A DNA stretch of 64,000 nt from NCBI GenBank assembly GCA_044228795.1, contig JBGAUE010000011.1:1-64000 (forward strand), in the 5' to 3' direction. Shown here one piece after another: positions 35,645 through 43,348 of the stretch; within the stretch, counting starts at the first letter, position 1, and each line of letters begins with the position of its first letter. Source of the DNA: M0108 sp044228795 (GTDB taxonomy: Bacteria; Pseudomonadota; Gammaproteobacteria; Chromatiales; Chromatiaceae). Made by a program: the position numbers and the translations under genes. A model generated the notes under the pieces. The model was given only the letters and a program-made list of their open reading frames with translations, did not search any database and was not told where the DNA came from.

Positions 35645-36244
35645 ATGTCAAGTTACAGCCATTCCACCCGGGTAGTCATCCCGGACACCATTTTCGGAGC
35701 ATTGAAAAAGAATTGGGGCTGGCTTCTGGCTCTAGGGATTGTCTCCATCGTCCTCGGCACGATCGGGTTCTATATGACCTTTGCGTTCACCCTGACCAGC
35801 GTGCTGTTCTTTGGCGTCCTGCTCCTCGTGGGGGGCCTGTCCCAGCTGGTCCATACCCTCACCTGCAAGGGCTGGAAGTCCGTACTTTGGCATGTTCTGA
35901 TCGCCTTGCTGTATATCGCTGCCGGTATCGACATCATCATGGACCCGGTTAGAGCCTCCGCCGTGCTGACCCTGGTACTGGCCGGTATTCTGATCGCAGT
36001 GGGCCTGTCGCGCATCATCATGGCCTTGCAACTCCGGGTAGCGGTGGCCGGGTGGTACTGGTCGCTTCTCTCAGGCCTGGTCTCCATCCTGCTGGGCGGT
36101 ATGATCATCGCCCAATGGCCGGAGTCCGGGCTCTGGGTCATAGGCCTATTCGTGGCCATCGAACTGCTCTTCAGCGGTTGGTCGTCGATTTTTGTCGCCC
36201 TGGCGGCACGCCAGGCGGCCCTTCAAGAGACGGTAAGGGCGTAG
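35645..36244 (+). CDS. HdeD family acid-resistance membrane protein
   Basis: A 199-residue inner membrane protein with about six hydrophobic segments arranged as three pairs, typical of HdeD/DUF308. It starts with the cytoplasmic MSSYSHSTRVVIPDTIFGALKKNWGW. Glycine-rich helices such as LALGIVSIVLGTIGFYM and LLSGLVSILLGGMIIAQW, with WP motifs between them, fit the family. E. coli HdeD aids acid resistance at high density by an unclear mechanism. It is adjacent to the HdeA-domain gene on the same strand, like hdeA and hdeD elsewhere. Confidence 0.9.
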   Translation: MSSYSHSTRVVIPDTIFGALKKNWGWLLALGIVSIVLGTIGFYMTFAFTLTSVLFFGVLLLVGGLSQLVHTLTCKGWKSVLWHVLIALLYIAAGIDIIMDPVRASAVLTLVLAGILIAVGLSRIIMALQLRVAVAGWYWSLLSGLVSILLGGMIIAQWPESGLWVIGLFVAIELLFSGWSSIFVALAARQAALQETVRA

Positions 36245-36412
36245 GGCGTAAGAGCGAAGCCTATTGCGCCCTGGGGTCCTCAAGCCTGGGACTGGCGGCG
36301 CCCCAAACCCGCGGCGATGAAGGTCAGCACCAAGGGTATTGAGGGAAACCCCTCGGCCTTGGCGCAATTTTTGTTGACTCTACGCCCTGTGGCGCAACCT
36401 TGGGGACACTTC

Positions 36413-38506
36413 ATGCCTAGAACGCCGTTACTCATCGCGCTTGCCACTACCAGCCTCCTGCTAGGGGGGCAGGCCCTCGCGGCCGAGGTCATCAAGGGGG
36501 AGGTCTTGGGCGGCGGCGCCCCCATCGCTGAGGCTACCGTGACCCTGTGGGCCGCGGGGGATGGGCCACCCAAGGAGTTGGGTCGGACCCGCACCGATGC
36601 CGAGGGTCGCTTCGACCTCGGCGTGCATCTCCCCCACGGCGGGGATACCTACCTCTATCTGGTCGCCCAGGGCGGTACGCCCACGGCAAACCCCCACACG
36701 AACAGGGCGGGCGAGGACAATCCCGCCATCGCCCTCATGACGGTGCTGGGAAACCAGCCTGAGGCCAAGGTCGTCATCAACGAGATGACCACCATTGCCT
36801 CGGTGTGGACCCACAATCAGTTCATCGAGGGCACCGCGATCAAGGGCCAACCGCTGCAACTCAAGATCGCTGCGGGTAACGTGCCTAACTTGGTGGACCT
36901 CGCAACGGGCGGGCTAGGCCCAGTGATCCAGGATCCGCTCAACAGTTCGCAGACGGCGACGCTGGCGACCTTCAATACGCTGGCAAATGTGCTAGCGGGT
37001 TGCATCACGCGGGTCCACGGCGACGCGTGCAATAGGCTCTTCGCCGTCGCCACGCCTCCGGCCGGCGTTGCGCCCACCGACACGCTGACGGCGGCGCAGA
37101 ACATCGCGCGCAACCCATCACATCAAGCGCAGAGTCTTTTCACGCTGCTGGATGCCTTCTATCCCGTGCCCACCGGGGAGAACTGGCGCCCGGTGCCCTT
37201 CATCCCTTACCTCAGCTTCGCGCCGAGCGCCTGGACCCTGTCCCTGGTCTATGCCGGCGGCGGGTTGAACTCGCTGGGTGGCATCGCCATTGATGGCAAG
37301 GGCAACCTGTGGGCGAACGACAACTTTTTGGTGGGTTCGCAATCCACGATCTTCCGAAACTTTGGCGGCGGGATTTCGAAGCTTGCGCCGAATGGCCGGC
37401 CTCTTTCACCGATGACGGTCGGGTATCGCGGCGGCGGCATCGATGGCCCCGGCTTCGGTATCGCCATTGCTGCCGATGACAAGGTGTGGGCCACCAGTCT
37501 CGCCGGCAAAACAATCTCCGTCTTCGACCGCAACACAGGTAAACCACTTTCACCTGATACCGGTTACAACTTCGGCGGAAAACTGGGCTCCATGCAGGGC
37601 ATCATCACAACGCCGAATGGCGATGTCTGGGCGCTCGACAATGAAAAAAGCCAGATCGTCTATCTGCCAAAGGGAGACGCCACACAGGGGCGCATCCTAG
37701 GCCGCACCCTGAACGACAAACCCCTGGATGGCATACTCCAGGTCAAGGGACCCTTCCACCTCGCCGTGGATCAGCAGGATCGGATCTGGGTCACCAATAG
37801 CGGCGCCGACACCGTGACACGCTTCCCGGTGAAAGATCCGGGCGAAGCCGAGCAGATCAAAGTCGGTTTCGCCCCGCGGGCCATCGCCATCGATAGCCTC
37901 GGCAACGCCTGGGTCGCCAACACCGTCGGCCATCCCAGCACTCAGGAGATGTTGGCCTTGGTCGAGGAAAAGCTCGAAGCGAAGGTCGAGAACTTCGTTG
38001 AAAGCTCGCAATCACCGGCCGAGCGCGCTGCCAGAAGGTGGGTCGACCTGTTTGAACTGTTAGAGGAGTATCCCGGCGGCGACGTTTCCATGGTGCAGCC
38101 GGATGGCAAGGCCCTGCCCCCCTTTGATGGCGAGGGGAGCATCAAGGGGCCCTGGGGGATCGCCATCGACGGTGACGATAACGTATGGGTAGCCAATGCG
38201 ACGGGGCGCTCGGTCACGCACCTCTGTGGCGCGCGCCCCGAAAATTGCCCACCCGAGGCAAAGACCGGCGACCCGATTTCACCGCCTGGCGGCTACATCG
38301 GCGGACTGCAAATCGTCACCGAGGTCGCCATTGATCCCGCCGGTAACCTGTGGGTGGCGAACAACTGGGATATGCCCGAACAAGGCTTCAAGGAAGTGCC
38401 GGAGCCGGCGCTAGCCACCCGCTTTGGCGGCAACGGCACCGTGGTCTTCTTCGGCCTGGCCAAGCCAGTCCGCACCCCGCTGATCGGCCCGCCGCACACG
38501 CCCTAG
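36413..38506 (+). CDS. Secreted NHL/Vgb-type beta-propeller protein
   Basis: A 697-residue exported protein. A Sec signal peptide (MPRTPLLIALATTSLLLGGQ and on to ALAAE) is followed by a carboxypeptidase-regulatory-like beta-sandwich (~30-110). A helical region containing two cysteine-bearing segments precedes a propeller (~290-690). Its repeats read GNLWANDN, KVWATSLAGKT, GDVWALDNEKS, RIWVTNSGADT, NAWVANT, NVWVANATGRS and NLWVANNWD. This resembles virginiamycin-B-lyase-like/NHL propellers. No enzymatic motif could be identified. ATG 36413 is chosen for the signal peptide; the frame opens earlier at 36317. Confidence 0.8.
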   Translation: MPRTPLLIALATTSLLLGGQALAAEVIKGEVLGGGAPIAEATVTLWAAGDGPPKELGRTRTDAEGRFDLGVHLPHGGDTYLYLVAQGGTPTANPHTNRAGEDNPAIALMTVLGNQPEAKVVINEMTTIASVWTHNQFIEGTAIKGQPLQLKIAAGNVPNLVDLATGGLGPVIQDPLNSSQTATLATFNTLANVLAGCITRVHGDACNRLFAVATPPAGVAPTDTLTAAQNIARNPSHQAQSLFTLLDAFYPVPTGENWRPVPFIPYLSFAPSAWTLSLVYAGGGLNSLGGIAIDGKGNLWANDNFLVGSQSTIFRNFGGGISKLAPNGRPLSPMTVGYRGGGIDGPGFGIAIAADDKVWATSLAGKTISVFDRNTGKPLSPDTGYNFGGKLGSMQGIITTPNGDVWALDNEKSQIVYLPKGDATQGRILGRTLNDKPLDGILQVKGPFHLAVDQQDRIWVTNSGADTVTRFPVKDPGEAEQIKVGFAPRAIAIDSLGNAWVANTVGHPSTQEMLALVEEKLEAKVENFVESSQSPAERAARRWVDLFELLEEYPGGDVSMVQPDGKALPPFDGEGSIKGPWGIAIDGDDNVWVANATGRSVTHLCGARPENCPPEAKTGDPISPPGGYIGGLQIVTEVAIDPAGNLWVANNWDMPEQGFKEVPEPALATRFGGNGTVVFFGLAKPVRTPLIGPPHTP

Positions 38507-38714
38507 ATGACGGTGAATACTCAGCTCTCGGCCTACTACAATTAGGTCACGCCTGCCGATGGCACCGACTGGGCAAGCTGGTAGCGCTGGTGGCGCTCTG
38601 ATCCCTGAGTCCTGCAGTAGCGGTAACAAAGCGTAACATTTTGGGTCTTGTTATATTAGAACATACTGATATACTAACTCTCAATCCAACCCCACTCCCC
38701 TTTAGGAGAAGAAA
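38507..38714 (+). promoter_or_regulatory. Promoter of the 51-residue small gene
   Basis: TTGTTA at 38648-38653 and TATACT at 38670-38675 are 16 bases apart, in an AT-rich patch that contrasts with the surrounding GC-rich DNA. The small gene's ATG follows 40 bases downstream of the -10. The first ~130 bases of the interval show nothing else recognisable. Confidence 0.6.
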
Positions 38715-38870
38715 ATGTTAGGCGTTATCGCTGCTATCGCTCTGGTCATTGGTGGTGTCTCAACCGGCGTCGTGGTCTCTGAAAATGACCAGCCGTCCAT
38801 CGCCCAGTCCCAGACTTCCGTAGTTACAGCCCAAACGGTTAAGAGCCAGGATCAGTTCTTTGGAAGCTGA
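38715..38870 (+). CDS. Small hydrophobic-headed protein, 51 aa
   Basis: A short gene with strong expression signals: a sigma-70-like promoter, AGGAGAAG seven bases before the ATG, and a strong intrinsic terminator 24 bases after the stop. The peptide begins MLGVIAAIALVIGGVSTGVV, a single membrane span or signal segment. A polar, Gln/Ser-rich tail of ~30 residues (SENDQPSIAQSQTSVV and on) ends in FFGS. No family is recognised. The complete transcription unit argues it is a real, probably monocistronic gene. Confidence 0.75.
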   Translation: MLGVIAAIALVIGGVSTGVVVSENDQPSIAQSQTSVVTAQTVKSQDQFFGS

Positions 38871-38893
38871 AACAACGACTTCCATACCCTGTC

Positions 38894-38923
38894 AAAAAAG
38901 CCCCGCTTCCGGGGCTTTTTTTT
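38894..38923. terminator. Strong bidirectional intrinsic terminator
   Basis: Six A residues and GCCCCG (38900-38905), loop CTTC, CGGGGC (38910-38915), then eight T residues. It lies between two convergent genes, the 51-residue protein and ligE, and the A/T flanks let it work in both directions. Confidence 0.92.
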
Positions 38924-38941
38924 GCCCGGATAAGTGTCGCC

Positions 38942-39877
38942 TCACTCCTCCTGCCTGACCCGCAAAAAACTGGCGAAGCGGGGAATCCCCTTAGCCGTGC
39001 GCCCCTGGTATTTGAAGGTCACCAAACTGCCCAGACTGGGCGGATCACGCCGCTGGGCGTCGGTAAAGCCGGAACCCAGGCGAAAGCGGGTACCATCGGC
39101 CTCCTCCACCAGAAGGGCACCCAGCATGCCCTGGAAGCGGCCCTTCCCGGGCAGATGCCCCATCACGCGGGCCTCGGCGTCCAGGTAGGGCTTGACCTTC
39201 AGCAGGTCATCGGAGCGCCCGGCCCGATAGAGGGAATCCTCGCGATGCAACATCAGTCCCTCGCCTCCGGCGACAATGACCTCGTGCAGGCGTGTCATGA
39301 GACGGGCGTGGTCAGGAATTCGGAACTGCTCGATCAGAGCGAGATGGGGGCTGGGGGATGGCGTCAACAAGGCCCGCATAGCCACTAGCCTTTGCCCGAA
39401 AGATCCTTCCTCGCTAGGCAGATCGAAGACCATGAAGCGCGCTTCACCCCAGGCGGCGGGGTCCGGCTCCCCCTGTCGCGCCGTCGCCGACATGCGCTCA
39501 AAGGTACCGCGCCCCATCCAGAGTTCGCCATCCAGCGGGGTCTTGGGGAATCCCTCCAGAAACCAGGCCGGAACCTGGATCTGCCTGCCGCCCCGGCTGA
39601 TCAGCCTGGCCCCGTCCCAACGGGCGCGCACCCCATCCAGCTTCTCGCTGACCCAATAGCGGTCGAGAGCGATACCCGGATGGTAGCTATTCGCCAGCAG
39701 GAGGGCGGACGAGCCAGCTTCAGTCGGAAGTGGTGGATCCGCGGCCCAGACCAGTGAACCGCCATGAAGGCCCAGCCAACAAAGGGCAATCAGACCCAGA
39801 GCCCGCCCAGGACTTGAAGGTGGAGACCGGTGGGAGACACCGGCCACGACATCAATGGCCTTTCGGGGCCACGGCAT
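38942..39877 (-). CDS. Minimal ATP-dependent DNA ligase with N-terminal signal (LigE type)
   Basis: A 311-residue product with the nucleotidyltransferase and OB domains of an ATP-dependent DNA ligase. Motif I is EKLDGVRARW (adenylated Lys79). LDGELWMGRG is motif III, EGLMLHRED motif IV and LLKVKPYLDAEARV motif V. Residues ~26-46 (LGLIALCWLGLHGGSLVWAA) form a signal peptide, the hallmark of the LigE group of Gram-negative bacteria, which acts in the periplasm on extracellular or incoming DNA. The start overlaps the minE end by 26 bases; a downstream GTG at about 39848 is an alternative. It is apparently the last gene of the min operon. Confidence 0.88.
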   Translation of the reverse strand: MPWPRKAIDVVAGVSHRSPPSSPGRALGLIALCWLGLHGGSLVWAADPPLPTEAGSSALLLANSYHPGIALDRYWVSEKLDGVRARWDGARLISRGGRQIQVPAWFLEGFPKTPLDGELWMGRGTFERMSATARQGEPDPAAWGEARFMVFDLPSEEGSFGQRLVAMRALLTPSPSPHLALIEQFRIPDHARLMTRLHEVIVAGGEGLMLHREDSLYRAGRSDDLLKVKPYLDAEARVMGHLPGKGRFQGMLGALLVEEADGTRFRLGSGFTDAQRRDPPSLGSLVTFKYQGRTAKGIPRFASFLRVRQEE

Positions 39878-40124
39878 CCGGCAGGACGATATTGAGTTCC
39901 AGAACCTCGCGGGTTTCGTCCTGCTCGTAGTTCACCGAGATGGAGTTCATGTCCACATCCACATACTTACGAATGACCTCCAGCAACTCCCGTTGCAGTT
40001 GCGGCAAATAGGAGGGCTGATTGCGCGTGGCGCGATCATGGGCCACCAGGATCTGCAGCCGTTCCTTGGCGATCGAGGCGGTGCCCTTGCGGCGGTGGGA
40101 ACGGAATAAGTCGAGTAGACCCAT
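39852..40124 (-). CDS. minE: Cell division topological specificity factor MinE
   Basis: A 90-residue protein that stimulates MinD ATPase and drives pole-to-pole oscillation. The N-terminal membrane/MinD-contact helix is MGLLDLFRSHRRKGTASIAKERLQILVAHDRA. The C-terminal topological domain has LLEVIRKYVDVD and ETREVLELNIVLP. It starts three bases after the minD stop. It is the third gene of minC-minD-minE on the minus strand, and its 3' end overlaps the ligE gene. Confidence 0.96.
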   Translation of the reverse strand: MGLLDLFRSHRRKGTASIAKERLQILVAHDRATRNQPSYLPQLQRELLEVIRKYVDVDMNSISVNYEQDETREVLELNIVLPDAVAPKGH

Positions 40125-40127
40125 GCC

Positions 40128-40937
40128 TTAACCCCCCAGCATCCGTCTGAAAAAGCCCTTCTTCTTGATTTCCAGGAAGCGGTGCGGCAGATCCTCGCCC
40201 AGATAGCGCGCCACGGCGTCGCTATAGGCCTGGCCGGCGTCGCTCTCGTTGTCCAGGATGACGGGGACGCCCGCGTTAGAGGCGGTCAGGACCGCCTTGG
40301 ATTCCGGGACGACGCCCAGCAGGTCCAAAGATAATATCTCGCGCACGTCACCAACGCTGAGCATCTCCCCCTTGGCGACCCGCTCCGGGGAGTAACGGGT
40401 CAGGAGCAGATACTCGCGAATGGGAGGCTCGTTGTTCTCGGCGCGGCGTGACCGGCTGGAAAGGATACCGAGCATGCGATCCGAGTCCCGTACCGAGGAG
40501 ACCTCGGGGTTGGTAACCACCACGGCATCGTCGGCGTAGTACATGGCCATGTAGGCGCCATGCTCGATCCCCGCCGGGGAGTCGCAGACGATGTAGTCGA
40601 AGCTCTTACCCAAGTCTTCCAGTACCTTGCCGACGCCTTCCTTGGTCAGGGCATCCTTGTCACGCGTTTGGGAGGCGGGCAGGATATAGAGGGCATCACA
40701 CCGCTTGTCACGGATCAGAGCCTGGTTGATATTTGACTCGCCATTGATGACGTTGATGAAGTCATAGACCACCCGCCGCTCGCACCCCATGATGAGATCG
40801 AGGTTGCGCAGGCCCACGTCAAAGTCGATGACCACGGTGCGATGCCCGCGCTGAGCCAGGCCCATGGCCAGCGCGGCGCTGGTGGTGGTCTTACCCACGC
40901 CACCCTTACCGGATGTAATTACGATAGTTCTCGCCAA
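40128..40937 (-). CDS. minD: Septum site-determining ATPase MinD
   Basis: A 269-residue deviant-Walker ATPase. SGKGGVGKTTTSAALA is the P-loop with the signature lysine, and VIDFDVGLRNLDLIMG and YIVCDSPAGIEHGA are further ParA-family motifs. The C-terminal amphipathic helix IKKKGFFRRMLGG is the membrane-targeting sequence. It recruits MinC to the membrane to block Z-rings at the poles. It sits between minC and minE. Confidence 0.97.
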   Translation of the reverse strand: MARTIVITSGKGGVGKTTTSAALAMGLAQRGHRTVVIDFDVGLRNLDLIMGCERRVVYDFINVINGESNINQALIRDKRCDALYILPASQTRDKDALTKEGVGKVLEDLGKSFDYIVCDSPAGIEHGAYMAMYYADDAVVVTNPEVSSVRDSDRMLGILSSRSRRAENNEPPIREYLLLTRYSPERVAKGEMLSVGDVREILSLDLLGVVPESKAVLTASNAGVPVILDNESDAGQAYSDAVARYLGEDLPHRFLEIKKKGFFRRMLGG

Positions 40938-41006
40938 TGTCTCGCCCTCCCTTAGGCGCGGGGTTATCTCGTATGTGCGGCGGATAGTATTAGTTATTGA
41001 ATCCGC

Positions 41007-41768
41007 TTAGATTTTTTCAACGCGCAGCACTTCCTGGTCGAGGAAGATCTGGACGGGAACGCCCTTGACCTCCTCCGGGATATTTTCGCTGATGCGATAA
41101 TGACCAGCCACGGAGATGAGTTCGGCCTGGAGGTCCTGACAGAAAATGCGCGCGCTGGTGTCACCCTTCATGCCGGCCATGGCTCGGCCACGCAGAGGGC
41201 CATAGACGTGGATGTTGCCGTCCGCCATCAGCTCAGCGCCATTGCTCACCGGGGCTATCACCGAAAGATCGCCACCGGGGGCATAGACCCGCTGGCCGGA
41301 GCGCACCGGACGCGTGACCAGCCTCTGGCTGGCGGTCGGGGCCGCCTCCTCGGGAGCCGATCGGGTTGCGACTGGGCGGGAGGATGCCGGACTCGCCGGT
41401 TCCCGCGGGGGCGGGGTCCGGCGCACGAAGGCATCACCCAGGATCGCCAGTTCCATAGCCTGGGCGGCCTCGTGCTGTTCCTCGGTACCGCCACGGATAC
41501 CGACCGGGATCATGCCGAAGCCGCGCATCAGGCCGACGAGCAGGGGAAATTCCAGTTCTCCGGAACCCTGAGTCAGTCCAGACAGGTCAATGACCACGGG
41601 GGTGTTGCGAAAAAAGTCCGGGGCCTGATCGACCTTGACCCCCAATTGATCTGCCACGGCGTCCATATCAACGCCTAGGAGCCGAATCACGGGAAGGGTG
41701 AAGGTGGCGGCCTTGAGTTCGAAGAGCGGGGTTGGGCCTTGCGCCGTTGCTGCTGAATTAAACGCCAT
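41007..41768 (-). CDS. minC: Septum formation inhibitor MinC
   Basis: A 253-residue FtsZ antagonist. The N-terminal domain (FELKAATFTLPVIRLLGVDM) is joined by a Pro/Ala/Arg-rich linker (~120-150) to the beta-helical C-terminal domain, with VYGPLRGRAMAGMKGD and ARIFCQDLQAELISVAGHY. ATG 41768 is chosen because MAFNSAATAQGPTP begins the family-like N-terminus; an open frame to 41834 adds 22 residues without similarity. The gene heads minCDE and lies 69 bases upstream of minD. Confidence 0.93.
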   Translation of the reverse strand: MAFNSAATAQGPTPLFELKAATFTLPVIRLLGVDMDAVADQLGVKVDQAPDFFRNTPVVIDLSGLTQGSGELEFPLLVGLMRGFGMIPVGIRGGTEEQHEAAQAMELAILGDAFVRRTPPPREPASPASSRPVATRSAPEEAAPTASQRLVTRPVRSGQRVYAPGGDLSVIAPVSNGAELMADGNIHVYGPLRGRAMAGMKGDTSARIFCQDLQAELISVAGHYRISENIPEEVKGVPVQIFLDQEVLRVEKI

Positions 41769-41804
41769 CGGGTCGAGGAGTTCCTTGGGCTCTGAAAACA
41801 ACGC

Positions 41805-41829
41805 CAAGGCTACCCCAAGGGCAGCCTTG
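41805..41829 (-). terminator. Possible terminator between the HIT gene and minC
   Basis: CAAGGCT (41805-41811) and AGCCTTG (41823-41829) form a seven-pair stem with an 11-base loop. On the minus strand the stem is followed by GCGTTGTTTTC. It could end the dnaX-recR-HIT transcript before minC, but the T-run is broken. Confidence 0.35.
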
Positions 41830-41915
41830 AACAATCATCGCCAATCCTATCCGTTTGGGGCGGAGAGAAAAAGCGGTAAAGGCACCTGGGACCAGCCCAA
41901 GGCACCACTCCGGGT

Positions 41916-42260
41916 TCAACCCGGTGGCCAACGCATGGGCCTTCCGCCCAGCAAATGCACATGCAAATGAAAGACCGTCTGCCCCGCCGCGGCATTGCAA
42001 TTGATCACGGCCCGATACCCGTCCGTGGCTATGCCTTCCTGTGCCGCAACCTTGCGCGCGGCGAGGAAGAGCTTACCGACGAGTTCCGCATCACCCTCCT
42101 CCAAATCGTTGAGGGTCCGAATGGGCTTGCGAGGGATCACCAGGACATGGGTGGGGGCCTGGGGGTTCAGATCCCGAAAGGCCACCACATCCTCATCCTC
42201 GTAAAGGATGTCCGCGGGAATCTCGCCGCGGGCGATTTTACCGAAAATGGTGTCCGACAT
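41916..42260 (-). CDS. HIT family (HinT-like) nucleotide-binding protein
   Basis: A 114-residue histidine triad hydrolase that acts on purine nucleoside phosphoramidates. FGKIARGEIPADILYED and HVLVIPRKPI are HinT hallmarks, and the catalytic triad lies in QTVFHLHVHLLGGR. ATG 42260 (MSDTIFGKI) matches the usual start; the frame extends to 42293 into recR. It is the last gene of the dnaX-ybaB-recR-HIT run. Confidence 0.93.
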   Translation of the reverse strand: MSDTIFGKIARGEIPADILYEDEDVVAFRDLNPQAPTHVLVIPRKPIRTLNDLEEGDAELVGKLFLAARKVAAQEGIATDGYRAVINCNAAAGQTVFHLHVHLLGGRPMRWPPG

Positions 42261-42289
42261 CTCATCTCCCGAACTTGAAAGGCTTCGCA

Positions 42290-42886
42290 TCAAAGCTCCT
42301 GGCGCCCGGCAAAGGCATGCGCCAGGGTACCGCCATCCACATATTCCAGCTCACCCCCCAGGGGCACACCATGGGCGATACGGGTGGTGAGCACCTGGTG
42401 ATCCCCCGCTAGACCCGCAATATATTGGGAGGTGGCGCTGCCCTCCATGGTGGAACTGACGGCCAAAATCAATTCCTGGACCCGACCCTCGGCGAGGCGC
42501 GCCTCCAAGATATCCAGGCCCAATTCTCCCGGCCCTATACCATCCAGAGGGGAGAGGCGCCCCCCGAGCACGAAATAGAGGCCTCGGTAGCCCGTCGCCT
42601 GTTCTATGGCAACCATGGACGAGGGATGCTCAATAATGCACAAGAGGCTCTGATCCCGGTCTGGGTTGGCGCACAGGCTACACATTGCCTGTTCACTCAG
42701 GGTCCGGCAGCGGTCGCAGCGCTGCACCCGCTCCATGGCCTCGGCCATGATCCTGGCCAGATGCCGGCCGCCATCCCTGTCCCTCTCCAGCAAATGGAAG
42801 GCCATGCGCTGGGCAGACTTGGGCCCCACGCCGGGCAGACACCGCAAGGCATCAACAAGTTGATTGAGTAGCGAACGATTCGGCAT
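42290..42886 (-). CDS. recR: Recombination mediator protein RecR
   Basis: A 198-residue DNA-binding protein that, with RecF and RecO, loads RecA at gaps. It has a helix-hairpin-helix (LRCLPGVGPKSAQRMAFHLL), a four-cysteine zinc finger (CDRCRTLSEQAMCSLC), a Toprim domain (LLCIIEHPSSMVAIEQ) and a C-terminal TRIAHGVPLGGELEYVDGGT. It lies 34 bases after ybaB in the conserved dnaX-ybaB-recR order. Confidence 0.97.
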   Translation of the reverse strand: MPNRSLLNQLVDALRCLPGVGPKSAQRMAFHLLERDRDGGRHLARIMAEAMERVQRCDRCRTLSEQAMCSLCANPDRDQSLLCIIEHPSSMVAIEQATGYRGLYFVLGGRLSPLDGIGPGELGLDILEARLAEGRVQELILAVSSTMEGSATSQYIAGLAGDHQVLTTRIAHGVPLGGELEYVDGGTLAHAFAGRQEL

Positions 42887-42920
42887 AGTGGCGAGGTCTC
42901 AGCCTAAATCCTAGATCCGG

Positions 42921-43253
42921 TTAGAAGGGCATCTTGAAACCCGGCGGCAAGGGGATGTTGCCCAGACCACTGGTCAGACTCGCCATGCCCTCCTGGGTCA
43001 ATTCCGCCACCTTTTGCACGGCGCCATTGATGGCTGCCGCGACGAGATCCTCCAACATCTCCTTATCGTCGGACAAGAGGGAGGAATCGATCTCGACCCG
43101 CTTGACCTCGTGCCGACCCGTCATGGTGACCTTGACCATACCGCCACCCGACTCGCCGGTAACCTCTTCCCGTGCCAGCCGTTCCTGGGCCTGTTGCAGG
43201 TCTTCCTGCATCTTCTGGGCCTGTTTGAGGATATTACCCAATCCACCTTTCAC
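42921..43253 (-). CDS. YbaB/EbfC family nucleoid-associated protein
   Basis: A 110-residue DNA-binding dimer. KGGLGNILKQAQKMQEDLQQ is the family N-terminus, GMVKVTMTGRHEVKRVEID the core, and GNIPLPPGFKMPF the typical end. It contributes to nucleoid organisation. It lies between dnaX and recR, as in most bacteria. Confidence 0.95.
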   Translation of the reverse strand: MKGGLGNILKQAQKMQEDLQQAQERLAREEVTGESGGGMVKVTMTGRHEVKRVEIDSSLLSDDKEMLEDLVAAAINGAVQKVAELTQEGMASLTSGLGNIPLPPGFKMPF

Positions 43254-43348
43254 GCTTGATTCACCCCTAGTTATCAGAAAAAATTTATATCGAGGAAATG
43301 CGTATCCTTCGGCGATCCCGCTTGGGGCTGAGGCCAGCCGCCCCAGGC

